Positions 15,201-24,490 of a stretch of 64,000 bases of DNA are shown here, one piece after another. The number at the start of each line of letters is the position of its first letter. Positions within the stretch are counted from its first letter, which is position 1. The position numbers and the translations under genes are program-made. A model generated the notes under the pieces. The model made no database searches and was not told where the DNA came from. It worked only from the letters and a program-made list of their open reading frames with translations. Source of the stretch: Mesorhabditis belari (taxonomy: Eukaryota; Nematoda; Chromadorea; Rhabditida; Rhabditidae); contig CAUEEP010000741.1 of assembly GCA_958450365.1 (NCBI GenBank), positions 2,965,501 through 3,029,500 of the forward strand. Direction: 5' to 3'.

Positions 15201-15556
15201 TACTGTAGCTTAGCTTACTGTAGCCTAGCTTAGCTTAGCTTAGCTGTTTACTAACAAACGTTTACGGTATCTCGTCGGCATCATTTCCATTTCTCGTGCA
15301 TATTCGTGTTTCCTTTTTTTTCCAGGCTCCTTCAATAGCATGGTGTCTGCACCGTGTGTTCAGTGTAAAACTTGCACTCAAGAATATTCACGATGATCAA
15401 CACCGATCACCCCGTTCATCACCGACTGATGATTCAGGAATAAATGAGGAAGAGATTGCTCGCAAATCCGTCTCTTCAATCAGCTCTGAAGCTCATCGAC
15501 GATTATTAATTGATGAACGATCAATCATTTTGCCATATTCGGAGAATCCTTTCTAA
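865..15556 (+). CDS. aex-3: MADD/AEX-3 (DENN-domain Rab3/Rab27 GEF), 5' part lies before the window
   Basis: The family activates Rab3/Rab27 at synaptic and secretory vesicles by GDP/GTP exchange. Exons: 865-1041, 3346-3468, 4556-4707, 4988-5135, 5199-5361, 5473-5593, 6001-6097, 6552-6695, 6759-6842, 6889-7052, 7549-7633, 8774-8872, 8970-9035, 9995-10120, 10282-10326, 10367-10649, 10733-10881, 11232-11331, 11376-11496, 11731-11827, 12113-12145, 12188-12274, 12406-12513, 13079-13243, 13405-13542, 14544-14658, 14699-14745, 15326-15556. They total 3468 bp, exactly 1156 codons with stop, and every phase closes. Signature stretches: [17 protein letters not shown] and IIVVDLDAC (DENN), [139 protein letters not shown]. 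The middle holds a proline-rich linker (exons 10367-10881). The first exon here may extend a few codons upstream of 865. The intron after 11827 appears to be GC-AG. Most introns over 300 bp carry a tandem array. Confidence 0.93.
1205..1404. repeat. 10-bp tandem array GTGCAAAGAG
   Basis: About 20 near-identical units in the aex-3 intron 1042-3345, with an AAA tract once per 10 bp. Confidence 0.92.
1692..2090. repeat. 11/12-bp array TGGGAACTTTAC, with inverted head
   Basis: Units alternate between 12-bp TGGGAACTTTAC and 11-bp TGGGACTTTAA. The first few units (1692-1740) are in the opposite orientation. A further block of the same unit lies at 2927-3012, so the array is interrupted by 0.8 kb that includes a MITE. 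The rest of this intron (3013-3345) shows nothing recognised. Confidence 0.88.
2369..2746. mobile_element. MITE family A, copy 1 (378 bp foldback, 9-bp TSD)
   Basis: Near-perfect palindrome with ends GGGGGTGGGACAAATGCG / CGCATTTGTCCCACCCCC, flanked on both sides by GTAAAACAC (2360-2368 and 2747-2755). No coding capacity. TSD length and G-rich ends would suit a Merlin-, Mutator- or hAT-type transposase. Second copy at 28724-29068. Confidence 0.9.
3535..3623. repeat. 10-bp array TTGTAGGCGC
   Basis: About nine units TTGTAGGCGC/CTGTAGGTGC lying between two copies of the mariner-like terminus (3496-3532 and 3626-3660). Confidence 0.8.
3626..4159. mobile_element. Mariner-type MITE, 534 bp, TA target site
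   Basis: Ends TTAGGTTGATGCATAAGTG and (reverse complement at the right) ATAGGTTGATGCACAAGTG, flanked by TA. No transposase frame. A spare copy of the left end precedes it at 3496. Confidence 0.78.
4180..4410. mobile_element. Tc1/mariner-type MITE family B, copy 1 (231 bp, TA TSD)
   Basis: Palindromic, ends CACTACTGGACAATGAAAT and ATTTCATTGTCCAGTACTG, flanked by TA. Internal arms contain GACGCGCGAAAGTGA. Second, left-truncated copy at 35586-35821. Confidence 0.85.
4417..4533. repeat. 6-bp array (TCTAGA/GCTAGA)n
   Basis: Hexamers GATCTA, GCTAGA and AATCTA directly before the acceptor of the exon at 4556. Confidence 0.88.
5594..5720. repeat. Imperfect 22-25-bp array TTTTGGAAGGCTTATTGATC
   Basis: Starts within the donor sequence itself (GTGAGTTTTGGAAG) of the intron 5594-6000. 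The rest of the intron has short degenerate repeats (AAAAGCATAAC, CCTATGCAATT). Confidence 0.75.
6138..6414. repeat. 4-bp array drifting TGTT > TGTC > AGTC > AGCC > TGTT
   Basis: About 68 tetramers whose sequence changes stepwise along the array and returns at the far end. No stop in the plus frames, which creates spurious Cys/Leu/Val- and Ser/Gln-rich ORFs. Confidence 0.92.
7640..7885. repeat. 9-bp array TTGAAGAGT
   Basis: About 27 units TTGAAGAGT/TTGAAGAAT starting 7 bp after the splice donor of the intron 7634-8773. Confidence 0.92.
8122..8396. mobile_element. Foldback element, ~275 bp
   Basis: Arms of about 85 bp (8122-8207 and 8303-8396) share CTTTCTTCAAAAGAAACCCA, GTTGTAGAGAATCAAAAAT and more, around a ~95-bp loop. 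No TSD resolved. In the same intron as two arrays. Confidence 0.8.
8438..8706. repeat. 24-bp tandem array, core AGATCTAGAGTAAGAACAAG
   Basis: About 11 units, each the 20-base core followed by AGCT (or ATCT), highly uniform. Open on both strands with RS-dipeptide translations ([16 protein letters not shown]), but it lies inside an aex-3 intron. Confidence 0.93.
9321..9398 (-). other. tRNA-like sequence (A and B boxes)
   Basis: Minus strand: A-box-like TGGCCGGGTGGTCTAGGGG, then 30-40 nt later B-box GGTTCGGATCC. Stems do not pair well, so pseudogene or SINE head rather than a working tRNA. In an aex-3 intron. Confidence 0.45.
9695..9990. repeat. 12-bp array GAAGTAGCTATT
   Basis: About 24 units with GGTATT, AAGCTA and GCTAAT variants, ending just before the acceptor of the exon at 9995. 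Confidence 0.92.
10918..11130. repeat. 17-bp array TAGCTTGTTCTGTTGTG
   Basis: About 12 units; C/T and TCT/TAT variants alternate. Followed at 11140-11210 by three copies of a ~28-bp unit containing TTGCATTCTTAACCAAAAC. Confidence 0.9.
11828..12112 (+). other. Putative GC-AG intron of aex-3
   Basis: The protein needs ATGATG joined to ATGTGTGG: the human family counts 17 residues from the shared Tyr to the RR of RRLLGK, and only a break after 11827 gives 17. The donor there is GCTTGT. The nearby GT sites give a stop or the wrong phase. The intron carries a 13-bp array. Confidence 0.5.
11935..12030. repeat. 13-bp array CATCCCTGACTAT
   Basis: About seven units inside the putative GC-AG intron. 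Confidence 0.88.
12551..12630 (+). other. tRNA-like sequence 1 of a pair
   Basis: A-box TGGTGTAATGGTTAGCAC and B-box GGTTCGAGCCC about 30 nt apart, a 4-bp anticodon-type stem TTGC/GCGA with loop CCGGTGA; acceptor stem not convincing. Confidence 0.45.
12763..12840 (+). other. tRNA-like sequence 2 of a pair, class II shape
   Basis: 5' GCGGTGG can pair with 3' TCGCCGC (two G-T pairs). A-box-like TCTGGGGGTAGTG, a variable-arm hairpin GCAATTTTTTGC and B-box GGTTCGATTCC are present, but anticodon and T stems are poor. Degenerate tRNA or SINE piece in the aex-3 intron 12514-13078. Confidence 0.45.
12845..12975. repeat. 20-bp array GCTAGATTGTAAGCTTGTAA
   Basis: About six units right after the tRNA-like pair. 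Confidence 0.85.
13280..13392. repeat. 13-bp array GTACAATGAACAT
   Basis: About eight units alternating CCTGTACAAT and CATGTACAAT between the exons ending 13243 and starting 13405. Confidence 0.88.
13638..13902. repeat. 20-bp array CATACAAAGTGTTCTGAGCA
   Basis: About 11 units, interrupted at 13675-13735. 13903-14180 in the same intron shows nothing recognised. Confidence 0.9.
14190..14500. repeat. ~10-bp array TTATCTAGTT
   Basis: About 28 units with TTAATTATCTAG variants, ending near the acceptor of the exon at 14544. Confidence 0.9.
14868..15245. repeat. 16-bp array TGTAGCTTAGCTTAGC
   Basis: About 22 units built from TAGCT pentamers, in the last aex-3 intron. Confidence 0.92.
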
Positions 15557-15841
15557 AGTGCATCCCTTTGAGACGTTAGAGATACTGTAGTTCAAAGAAT
15601 CCTTACGCTAGAAAGCTAGAATTCAAAGAACGCCAGAAAAAGTATACAGAAAACAAGACTGGCAACTGGCTGAGAGCGAAATGCTATACCATTCGACGCA
15701 GAATTTTATGCTGATTCTGAAAATATATTCCGTTTTTTTTAAAGAGCACTCTGTCAAAAGTTATAAGCGTCTAAAGTTTTGTTAGGACTCTGCAGACGTG
15801 GTCGTTTGGGTCTTAGCGGCCTCCTTGCGGATCCGTTTCGG

Positions 15842-15912
15842 TGCAGCTGTGGCCTAGTGGTGCGGCGTTCGTTTCCGGAGCGAAACCTCACACGTTCGAC
15901 TCCCCCAAAGAT
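15842..15912 (+). other. tRNA-like sequence in foldback, plus copy
   Basis: A-box TGGCCTAGTGGTGC, stem-loop GTTTC/GAAAC and B-box-like CGTTCGACTCC at tRNA spacing. Confidence 0.5.
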
Positions 15913-15916
15913 TCAA

Positions 15917-15990
15917 AGTGGGGATCGAATTTGTGAGATCTCGCTCTGAAACCGAACACTGTACCACTCGGCCACGGCTGAAACGGACCC
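15917..15990 (-). other. tRNA-like sequence in foldback, minus copy
   Basis: On the minus strand: A-box TGGCCGAGTGGTACAGTG and B-box-like ATTCGATCCCC. It is the inverted, diverged partner of the plus copy at 15842. Confidence 0.5.
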
Positions 15991-16164
15991 GCAAGGAGGC
16001 CACTAAGGTCCAAATGGCCGCAAGGAAGGTCGCTAAGACCCAAATGACCAGAGATCCCAATCCCAACAAAACTTTAGACGCTTATAACTCCTGGAAGATT
16101 GTCATTTAGCAAAAACAGAATATATATTCGGAATCAGCATCAAAATCTGCGTCAATCGAATAGC

Positions 16165-16272
16165 ATTTGGCTGGCTCAATCAGCTGGCTCAATCAGCTGG
16201 CTCAATCAGCTGGCTCAATCATCTGGCTCAATCAGTTGGCTCAATCTGGCTCAATCAGTTGGCTCAATGGCT
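16165..16272. repeat. 13-bp array GGCTCAATCAGCT
   Basis: About eight units abutting the right end of the foldback. 16273-17249 is intergenic with no recognised gene. Confidence 0.85.
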
Positions 16273-17249
16273 GGTTGGCCTTCCCTTGTGAATCACTTTT
16301 ATCACTAGGATATTGAGACATTATTAGACAGACAGTATCTTTAAAGTCTTCATGTTGTTGTAAATTGAATGAAGATCAAACTTAAAAATTTTAAAATGAC
16401 TTTAACTGAATGGTTCTTGTTCTGGTACACATTTTCTTGGCAACAAGCACCTTTTTATTTCTCTAACATTTGTGGGGTTTTTTTCTAAAGAGTGCTCTTT
16501 GATACGGTAATCAGTCCAGTAGCATATTGACTAGCTTGTGTTCCTCTTGGGTTTTCTAAAAAGTGTACCTCAGAAAAGGTACAGTATTCCGGTTGATCTA
16601 AGGCAGACAATCTAAGGAGCTCAGTCTATTTGGCATATTGTATCAAGAGCACAACGATTTTTCTTTTTTTTCACAACCATTTGCATGTCTTGATACACCT
16701 TCTCCTACTTATTGTATTTCGATGTTGTGGACTGCACTTATACACAGCAAAATTCATTTTTCACTATTCTTTTTCATAATCGTTTCACCATTTTAAGGCT
16801 GATCAAATTTGCTACGCGGTTTTGTGCGTTTTCTCGTTTGTCGCCGCCGGTCAGAAGAATCAAGCTTCCCCGAAAATTGCAAAATAACAAAACGATCTTG
16901 TAGTTTTTAAAGAGTGGAAGAAAGTACCGTGATCTTTGACTAGCTAAAGTAGCGTAGTTAAAGTAGCTTAGCGAAAAGTTGATGTCAAATCGAAAACCTA
17001 AAACAAAACTAAAGTTTGCTCTTTTCCACCGTATTCGTTTTCAATTTGAACTAATTTTATCGATAAATAAGCTTGCGGTACTGGCAAATAACTCTCTAGA
17101 ATTAGTGTTTTTCCTTTGGAAATAAAACGGCTCAACTACTCACTCGCACTCTCCATTTCTTATATTTCGTTCGAATTTATAGATTACTGTATTTATTGTG
17201 CATTTTAGGGATCTTTTTCTAGAGTCCACTACTAGAGTGACGTGTTTTG

Positions 17250-17467
17250 GGGGTATGCCAATTTCCGCAATTTTTTTGCGCAACAGGGTCAACTCGCCAT
17301 AACTTTCTTCTAAGTGCGCGAATCTTTATGATTGTTGGTTTCATTTTGTTGCACTTATTGAGATCTACAAAATGAAACCAAAACCATAAAGATTGGTCCA
17401 CTTAGGAGAAAGTTATGGCGAGTTGACCCAGTTGCGCAAAAAAAAGTTGCGGAAATTAGCCTACCCA
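17250..17467. mobile_element. MITE family C, copy 1 (218 bp, ~8-bp TSD)
   Basis: Palindromic; ends GGGGTATGCCAATTTCCGC / GCGGAAATTAGCCTACCCA, flanked by GTGTTTTG and GTGTTTTT. The core has CATAAAGATTGG arms around CATTTTGTAGATCT-like sequence. Second copy at 40979-41230. Confidence 0.82.
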
Positions 17468-17974
17468 GTGTTTTTTTTATTTTTTGGGTAGAAATGGCTT
17501 TAATTTTTTTTTAAATTTCTCTTGTATTCACAGAAAAAAAAAGTTGTGCTTCATTCATCCTTTTGATATTTTTTCGCGAAATTACTTTTCGAGCAATAAA
17601 AGTGATCGATTTCAAATGAAAATGAAAATGAAAATGAAAATGAAAACGACAAAATTTGAGAACACCACAAGCACTCACGCATCGAAAATGCGAAAAACAA
17701 AATAATGGCAAATGAGACATTTGGAAAACTTCTAGACAGACAAAAAGATATTCAGCTAATCAGCTGCCGTCGAATTAATTACGGTTAAGCTTTCGGATAT
17801 TTAGCTAATTTTACCGCTATATTAACTCGAAGCTCGCAAAAATTTTTCGCTTCAAATCCCTTTTTCACTTTTTTTACTACACTCGCGCGAAAAAGTATGC
17901 TAGGTTTTAACCTTAAAAAGCTTTTCGACTTGAATAGCCTTTTATGAAACATTTGTCTGCGTGGTCGTTTGATG

Positions 17975-18622
17975 GAGTGCTAGCAAAAGCGTTTTTTGCG
18001 CCAAAATCCTTTACGCCAAATGCATTTGCGTCAAATTTACGCTTATGAAAATCACTGTAACAAATCACGAACCTTTACGGTTATCAGGGGGGAGGGTCGA
18101 GTTTTTGACCAACTTGCAACCCGATTTTAGATAGGTTTTTGTTGATAACTTTTGAATGAAACAACTAGTTTCTGAAAGCTGATGTTCCAAGCTATCTAAA
18201 TATTATTAAAACTCTCCGATCTGACAAGTTTAAGGTGCTTAAAAACAAGCCGCAAGTTGGTCAAGAACTCGTGGTCCCCCCCGATAACCATAAAGATCCA
18301 AATCACTCTTTCCCAACTTCTAACCAACCTTTTTTCAGTTTTTCCTTCACTATTTTAGTCCTCACTGTTTTCAATTAGAAAAAACGTTTAAATACCTATA
18401 CAGACCCCAAAAACAGTAATTTTTGTGCTCCCGATTGGGCTTTTTTCTCTATATCGATCTTATGCCATTAACAGACCCGGGGAAGGCGGCAAAAAAGCAA
18501 GCATCGTCGACGAAGAAAAACTGAAAAAACATATAAATTATCAATCAGAGTTGGTAGGAAAGTGTGTTGAAAAGCGCAAATGATACGTGGCCCAAATAAT
18601 TTGGCGCTTTTGCTAGCACCCC
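17975..18622. mobile_element. Foldback with GTGCTAGCAAAAGCG termini, containing a nested MITE
   Basis: GGAGTGCTAGCAAAAGCG at 17975 and CGCTTTTGCTAGCACCCC at 18605 are inverted. Family D MITE sits inside. Lies just upstream of Tra2-like gene 1. Confidence 0.65.
18079..18298. mobile_element. MITE family D, copy 1 (~220 bp)
   Basis: Ends GGTTATCAGGGGGGAGGG and CCCCCCCGATAACC, with inner arms GACCAACTTGC / GCAAGTTGGTC. A diverged inverted copy is at 55151-55335. Confidence 0.78.
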
Positions 18623-18727
18623 AGTTTGTTTTTGTTCACCGATTTTACGAACAATGATCATGATCAGATGTTTGCGATAATTAACTGTTTTCTCTTAAAT
18701 GTTCAAATTTCTAATCGTTTTTTATAG

Positions 18728-18740
18728 TTTTTATTTTCAG
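18728..18740 (+). promoter_or_regulatory. Trans-splice-type acceptor before Tra2-like gene 1
   Basis: A T-rich run ending TTTTCAG lies 6 nt before the ATG at 18747, with no upstream exon in sight. In nematodes this position is typical of spliced-leader addition; whether SL1 or SL2 is used cannot be told. Confidence 0.6.
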
Positions 18741-18746
18741 AAGAAA

Positions 18747-20735
18747 ATGGTGCACTCTAGCCCCATCATTTGCAACGACTCAAAGGTAAGAAACGTTTTG
18801 ATTCTTTAAATGCATGATTGTTGGGCAAATTTAGTGTTGAGTGAGTTGAGCCTATTCAAATGAAGAACTAGACCAGTAGATGATAACGTGTAGGCTTTTG
18901 AGCTTGTTGACTCTAGATTACGATGGGAAGGTTACAATGAGTTGAGGTTAAAAGTGAATTAGCAGCTTTGGTTGCGCTTTTTGAACTCTTGGATTAGTTA
19001 AGTATGAGAAAATTACGAAAATCCAAAATGAAACTGAATTATGTTCTTTGCTTTAGGGAGTCAAGCCGAAGAAAGGACCAAGGACTCCACCCGGCACGCC
19101 CCCATCGTCATCATCTTCTGAAAAGGTACAATAGAAGTGCCGTCTTGACGTTACTTTGCAATTCAGCCTTCTTCCCTCAAGAAGAGGAGAACTAGAAATC
19201 ACCAATGCCATCTTCATCACCGAAATCTTCTGAGGAGGTAAACAGATCTCATGTTGTTTTTTTTACAAGTCTTGGTTTAGAAACAACAAAGTGCATTGGG
19301 ATATAAGCCATCACGCTGGGATATAAGCCCAGCTTTAAGCGTAGGAGCCTTTTTGCTTTGTACACTTGTCTGCTTTTAGGTGCGATCATCCGAATCGCCA
19401 GGCAAGACTCCGATGTTTGGCGATGTTTCTACAATTTCTTCCCTCTGTGTGTCGCCAGTTACAGAACAGGTAAGAGACTTTCAGAGATGGTTAAAACGTA
19501 AGGTCAAATTTTTAGTACGAAATGGTTTCAAGTAGTTCTTTGGGATCGCCGTCTCCTCCTCCATGGCGTGTGAGTGAAACTTTCTAATGCAATAAAAAGA
19601 TTTTTTGCAGGGTGGGCGTAGATCGCGTTCTCGTAGCCCACGTGAACACAGATCTCGTTCTCGAAGTCCACGTGTACACAGATCTCGTTCTCGAAGTCCA
19701 CGACGCAAATATCGTTCTCGCTCTACTAGTCCGCTTATGGTTGTTTTTTTGCCAGTTTCCTTACACTTTATTAGTTTAGGTCTACCTTCCTAGCTCGCGA
19801 CACGGGACATCTCCAGTTGATCATTCAAGGAACTATAGGGTAGCAGTATTGTAGTTATGGCGATATGTTTGTTTGTTTCAGAGCTACAGGACTTCTGCTC
19901 AACGAACGCCTTCTGCTCCACACACATCGGTGAGCTCATTTCATCAATACTAAAAGAATTCTTTGTTTTAGAGGCGAGATCAGCTCCCTTATGTTCAATA
20001 TGTTGAAAAGAAGAGTCAATGGAATACTTTTGGAAAAGTCGAGAACAGGTAATTTGTTGGAAACATTCGAATTGATGTTGATGTCTTATTCAGACAACAT
20101 TCTGTATCGCCTTTGTGCCAACGACGCCAGGGCTCACCAAACAGGTTGCGTTTGAACCTATTTTTTTTTTGCTTATAGAATGATTTAGACAAATCGGCTT
20201 ATTCAATTTGCCGTATAATGTCAGTGAGAACGATTTACGAGAGATTTATCGACGTCATGGGCCAATTGAAGATGTTTGCTCATGTAGCTGATTTATTTTT
20301 ACCCATTTTGTCTAGATTCGTATTATCTTTGATTACGAAACTGGAATGTCACGCGGCTTTGCTTTCATCACCTTCAATCATCTGCGCGATGCTACAAAGG
20401 CACTTCAAGCAACAAAGGGAATGAAAGTCGGCTTAAAATGATTAACCTTTTACAGTATGAGTTTAGATTGACGATCGGATGATTAAGGCCGACTATGCCT
20501 TGGGAGAGAATGTTGGCCACACATCGAACTCGAAGTATTTATTGCAGGATCGTCGTGTTCATCACATCAAGTATCTAAAACACTATAGGAACGATTCACT
20601 TAAATTTTAGTGATCGCGTTTCTTACACAGATGGTTGTGAACATTGCCACCATGACAACGATGATGAATATAAGAGGTAGTTTTTAGCATCCAAAAGAAA
20701 TCTGTAATTTTAGGTCTCGTCGCTCTGGACATTAG
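18747..20735 (+). CDS. Tra2-type SR splicing regulator (RS region + RRM), copy 1
   Basis: Nuclear RNA-binding splicing regulator of the transformer-2 family (C. elegans RSP-8 is the likely relative). Fifteen exons: 18747-18785, 19057-19125, 19196-19237, 19380-19469, 19516-19569, 19611-19739, 19780-19839, 19882-19929, 19972-20048, 20094-20144, 20189-20273, 20316-20426, 20467-20570, 20611-20676, 20714-20735; 348 aa with consistent phases. The N-terminal half is Ser/Pro-rich; the exon at 19611 encodes three tandem RSRSPR blocks separated by EH and VH linkers. The single RRM has RNP2 IGLFNLP, then DLREIYRRHGPIED, and RNP1 SRGFAFITF. After the RRM is an acidic, His-rich tail ending RSRRSGH. The start is fixed by an acceptor TTTTCAG six nt before an ATG in good context. 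Introns are short and array-free. Copy 2 follows 280 bp downstream on the same strand, so polycistronic transcription is possible. Assignment to Tra2 rests on the RRM; the N-terminus is low complexity. Confidence 0.86.
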
Positions 20736-20995
20736 AATGTCATCAAATTGTTGTTGATGAAATTTGTTGCATGTTCGTTGTCTTTGATATTTTAATGTTG
20801 CCTTTGCCTTTGTTTTTAGTGTTAATTTTGTTGATAAATGTTTGCAAATTTCTATTGCATTACTTTATAAATTACAATGGTCTTGACTTAAAGATTATTT
20901 TATGCTGAAAGCTAAAATTTGTAAGAGTGTAAACCCGACTTAGGTGCTTTTGGGCGACGATTAGTTTTATTTTAAATTTAAATTTTAAAATTTTC

Positions 20996-21006
20996 TGATT
21001 GCTTAG
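20996..21006 (+). promoter_or_regulatory. Trans-splice-type acceptor before Tra2-like gene 2
   Basis: TGATTGCTTAG ends 8 nt before the ATG at 21015 and about 270 bp after the stop codon of gene 1, which would suit a downstream operon gene. Confidence 0.5.
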
Positions 21007-21014
21007 GAGTATCA

Positions 21015-23284
21015 ATGCCTCAAATATCGGCGTCCGTTCTTCGAAAGGTGAATCTTTTCTCCATTTTGTATTCAATCAACTAGTGTTTAAAACTAAAAGT
21101 AGCTGTTTGAGTTGAACTTTTAGTCTTTAACCAAAGCTATCATTTATACAATTTTTAGAAAGTAAAACTGAAGCGACGCAGCACTCGGATAAAAACTCCA
21201 TCGTTGTCGCCACCGAAACGCGCTTGTTTGGTATATTTTATCAATCACGATGCATCTATCTTATTCTTTAGACAAAATTGATGAGGGATGCAAGTCTTTC
21301 AATGCCATCGGAAAAAGTTAAGGCTTATTGCAAAGTTTCTTCATGCTTTGGTTGTTTTTAGGAAAGTGGAGATGCTCCTCGTCGTGCGAGGGCTCACTCA
21401 TGGACTACAGTTACTCCGCCATCAAGTCCGGATCGTGGAAAAGTATTCATCGGCACATTTCCTTTAAATTCTCTTTTAAGGATGATGACGATTTCAAAAC
21501 ACCATCTACAATCTATTCGTCGGCAGAATCGCAGTTAGAGCCGCCAACAAGGACACCACCAGAAACACCAAAAAAGGTTACAACTAGTTTATCATTATTG
21601 TATTGCTGGTTTTAGATTAGCTTCAAACTCAAGTGGACTGTGATCAAATCGTCAAAAACCGATTACTCAAGCGACACTTCAACTGATAGTTCTTCAAGCG
21701 AATCATCAGTCTCTGGTCCCAGTACTCCAAGGGTGCGTGTTCTTAAAGTGCCAACAAATTTAAATTGTTTACAGGTGTATCGCGGCAAGCGGGCTTCTCG
21801 ATCCACTTCGTCATCGGCCAGTTCAGCACCAAAAAAGTCAAAGGTTGGAACCATTTAATTTGGTACTTCACTAGTTAGAGTTGGTTGATGCTCGTTATTT
21901 GAAAAATTTAGAAGAAACGAAGCGAATCTGCTAAAAGAAAGAAAAACGAGAGTAGGAGCCGCTCACGCTCTCCAAAAAGCAAGCCGAGTTCGCCATCCGA
22001 GCGCAAGAAAACAACCAGGCGGACAAGCTCGAGTCCATCTCCTACGCCAAAGAAGAAGGTTTACTTTTAGTTGCCATTATTGTTTATATTCAACAAAATG
22101 TTTAATCATGATTTCTTACAGGCACACGACCTAAAAAGAAAACGAAGCGAATCGTCGAGTCATAGTCGCTCGCCGGAGCGTAAGACGAATGTGCATATCA
22201 TATGTCAAATTTACGATTATTGAAACAGTTTAGGCTCATTGCTCTCGACGCGGTAAAAAGGACCGCAAGATAAAAAAAGGAAAAGATAAATCGCCATCAC
22301 GAGACCATTCAGTAAGTTATTGTGCATTTTTAGCAAGATTCATGGTTTTAGAGAGTTGATTCGCCCCATCGTAAAAAGAAAAATTATCAAAGTCGTTCTC
22401 CAGAACATGATCGTTCGGCGAGTTTATTTTGCAAAAAGTTAAAAACTTGAAGTTTAGTGTTCGCAGTCGCCACATCATAAGAGCCACAAGAAGAAACAGA
22501 AGAAACGCGAGCAAAGCCGCTCTCCATCACGCGATCGTTCACCAAGGCATTTTCGACGCTCACGTAGCAGGTACAAATTTTTGAAAAGATTTAGCCAAAA
22601 GAGTTGAAGTGTGTTCTCTAATGGAAAAATTTCATTTCTTCATCTTCAAATTCATTCAGGAAAATTAGTTATTAGTCAGAAGCAACTAGTTAATTTTGCA
22701 CGTCTAGGTCACCTCGCTACCCAGCACGCCCTGTTATCACACAACACGATCGCCAACTACGAGAACCATCAAAGTGATAGTGTTCCCTTTTGTTATTAAA
22801 AACAAATTTTAGTGAGATTGTTGTTTTCAATGTTCCAAAAAGTTGTACGGCTAAGGAGCTACACGAAATTTTCAAAGAATTTGGGCCAATTGAAGAGGTT
22901 ATTGATCATCTTCTTCCACATATTGTGTACTTTAGGTCAATGTGATTCGTGATCGTTTTACGGGCCAATCACGAGGATTCGCTTTCATTACTTTCGAGGA
23001 ACTGGAGTCTGCTAAGCGTACAATCGAGAAAATTGTGGATTCAATGGAGGTTTGTTTCAAATTTGGTCTGCAAAAATACTTTGTTCCGTATAATTTAAAA
23101 AAGTTAAAAAAGCGCGGAAAACTGTTGTGGTGCTTGAAACATTAAATGTTGTATTGGCAATATACTTTACAAAAGACAATTTTTTTAGATAGACGGGCGT
23201 CGTCTTCAATGCAATTATTCTTGGGGCCAAAATCGTCCTCCAGATGCGGAACAACATCAGCATGGAACTCGTAAGAAATGGTAG
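21015..23284 (+). CDS. Tra2-type SR splicing regulator (RS region + RRM), copy 2
   Basis: Second Tra2-like gene directly after copy 1. Sixteen exons: 21015-21047, 21159-21230, 21272-21316, 21362-21442, 21481-21576, 21616-21732, 21775-21843, 21912-22058, 22122-22190, 22234-22311, 22352-22417, 22458-22570, 22708-22773, 22813-22897, 22936-23049, 23189-23284; 448 aa, phases consistent. The first 320 residues or so are rich in Ser, Lys, Arg and Pro with scattered RS/SP dipeptides (SRSRSRSPKSK, SRSPSRDRSPR). The RRM is near the C-terminus: RNP2 IVVFNVP, then ELHEIFKEFGPIEE, RNP1 SRGFAFITF and IDGRRLQCNYS, ending GTRKKW. It shares the RRM core and RNP1 exactly with copy 1 but has a longer, different low-complexity N-terminus. 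The junction 22417/22458 needs a GC donor (GCGAGT). The start ATG lies 8 nt after a TTGCTTAG acceptor. Confidence 0.84.
22418..22457 (+). other. Putative 40-bp GC-AG intron of Tra2-like gene 2
   Basis: The donor GCGAGT and acceptor GTTTAG leave a phase-0 join. Each GT alternative nearby ends in a stop or the wrong frame. GCGAGT differs from the GC-donor consensus GCAAGT by one base. Confidence 0.6.
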
Positions 23285-24490
23285 TCAAGGAGCAAGTCGT
23301 TCACAAACAAGAAAATTAGAATGCTTTCTTTGCTTTAATTGTAATTTGTTGCCCCCATTTAGTTTTTCGCGATTTTCGCGATTTTGTTATGTCGTTATAT
23401 TAATGAATACATTTTTGTTTTAACTCTTGAAAACTTGGCGACAAGTAAGTCAACAGTGATTCGAAGAAAATTACGGCATCTGAGAAATCTTTGAAAAGCA
23501 TCTTGAGAGTTTTAACCAATTCAGTGAACAAAAACGCTAAGGAGGGAACCCTTTAAAGTTACATACGTTTCAGGAGCGATCTGTTTCCGAACTTTTTGTC
23601 CCTGGTTCGGATCCATTGTCAGTCTTTTTAGAAAAACTCGAAAATTACTTTTTTTGATCAGTAATCACTTACATTGCATTTACATGCCCACGTACTTTAG
23701 GGCACAAGAAGCAAAGAGATGCTGATTGTGGAGATGCTGATTCAAAGTTCAGCAGCTCTCGCTCATTCCTACACGATGTGCCTAGTTTTAACACAACTCG
23801 GTGGACTGCTGGAAAGCTTGTTTGTTGTGATTTCGAAACTGACAGGTCAAGTGCCAACTACTGTCACCTCAGCGCATGGGATTAAGAAAAAGTTGGCTCT
23901 CCAAGAGTACGTGTTTCCATGAAAACTATTCCTCTCGGTTGTACCGGACTGACTAATCCAGCCTTCGAATTTGTTTTTTAACAACTTTCGAAAATCAAGG
24001 GGTAATGAAGAATATACAAATCCTACAATACTTTAAATACTCTATCTACAATTTGACAGTCGAGACAGAGAATTGCGTTGTTCGAGATACCCTGAGGCTG
24101 TTGGGTCGATTATTCAAGTCTTTTCAAATTAAAAATTTTCGGGAGCTTCCCGGATGCCCTTGACCACCGGGTATTTCTCCCCGAAAAATTCAGATCTCTC
24201 CTGCAATGAAAAGGTTTCCACGGCAAGTCCTCAAACCGTTTACTTATTGAATTGTGAAAACCGAGTTTATGGATGTTCCATCCATGCAGATCCAGTGTTA
24301 CCGATTCTAAAGTTTTACATTTTGCCACAAAATGAACAATTTATGCTTGGCAATGAAAAAGACTCGAAAATTAAAGCATACAATACTCGTTCCGACAGGC
24401 AAAAAAAAAATGACTAGAATAACAAAGGTGGCACTATAACGATTAAGAAATGTAAAAAACGTATCTAACAAAAGAAATACTCAAAAATAT
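23285..24490. other. Tail-to-tail intergenic region
   Basis: 3' flank of Tra2-like gene 2 and of wfs-1, which face each other. No gene, array or inverted repeat recognised. Confidence 0.6.

Larger units (their letters stand above)
15680..16165. mobile_element. ~485-bp foldback carrying two opposed tRNA-like sequences
   Basis: Arms pair over most of their length: ATGCTATnCGATTGACGCAG-like ends (15688 / 16160), ATAAGCGTCTAAAGTTTTGT (15762) with its complement at 16065, and GGCCTCCTTGCGG (15819) with its complement at 15992. The centre holds a tRNA-like sequence on each strand. Downstream of the aex-3 stop. Confidence 0.8.
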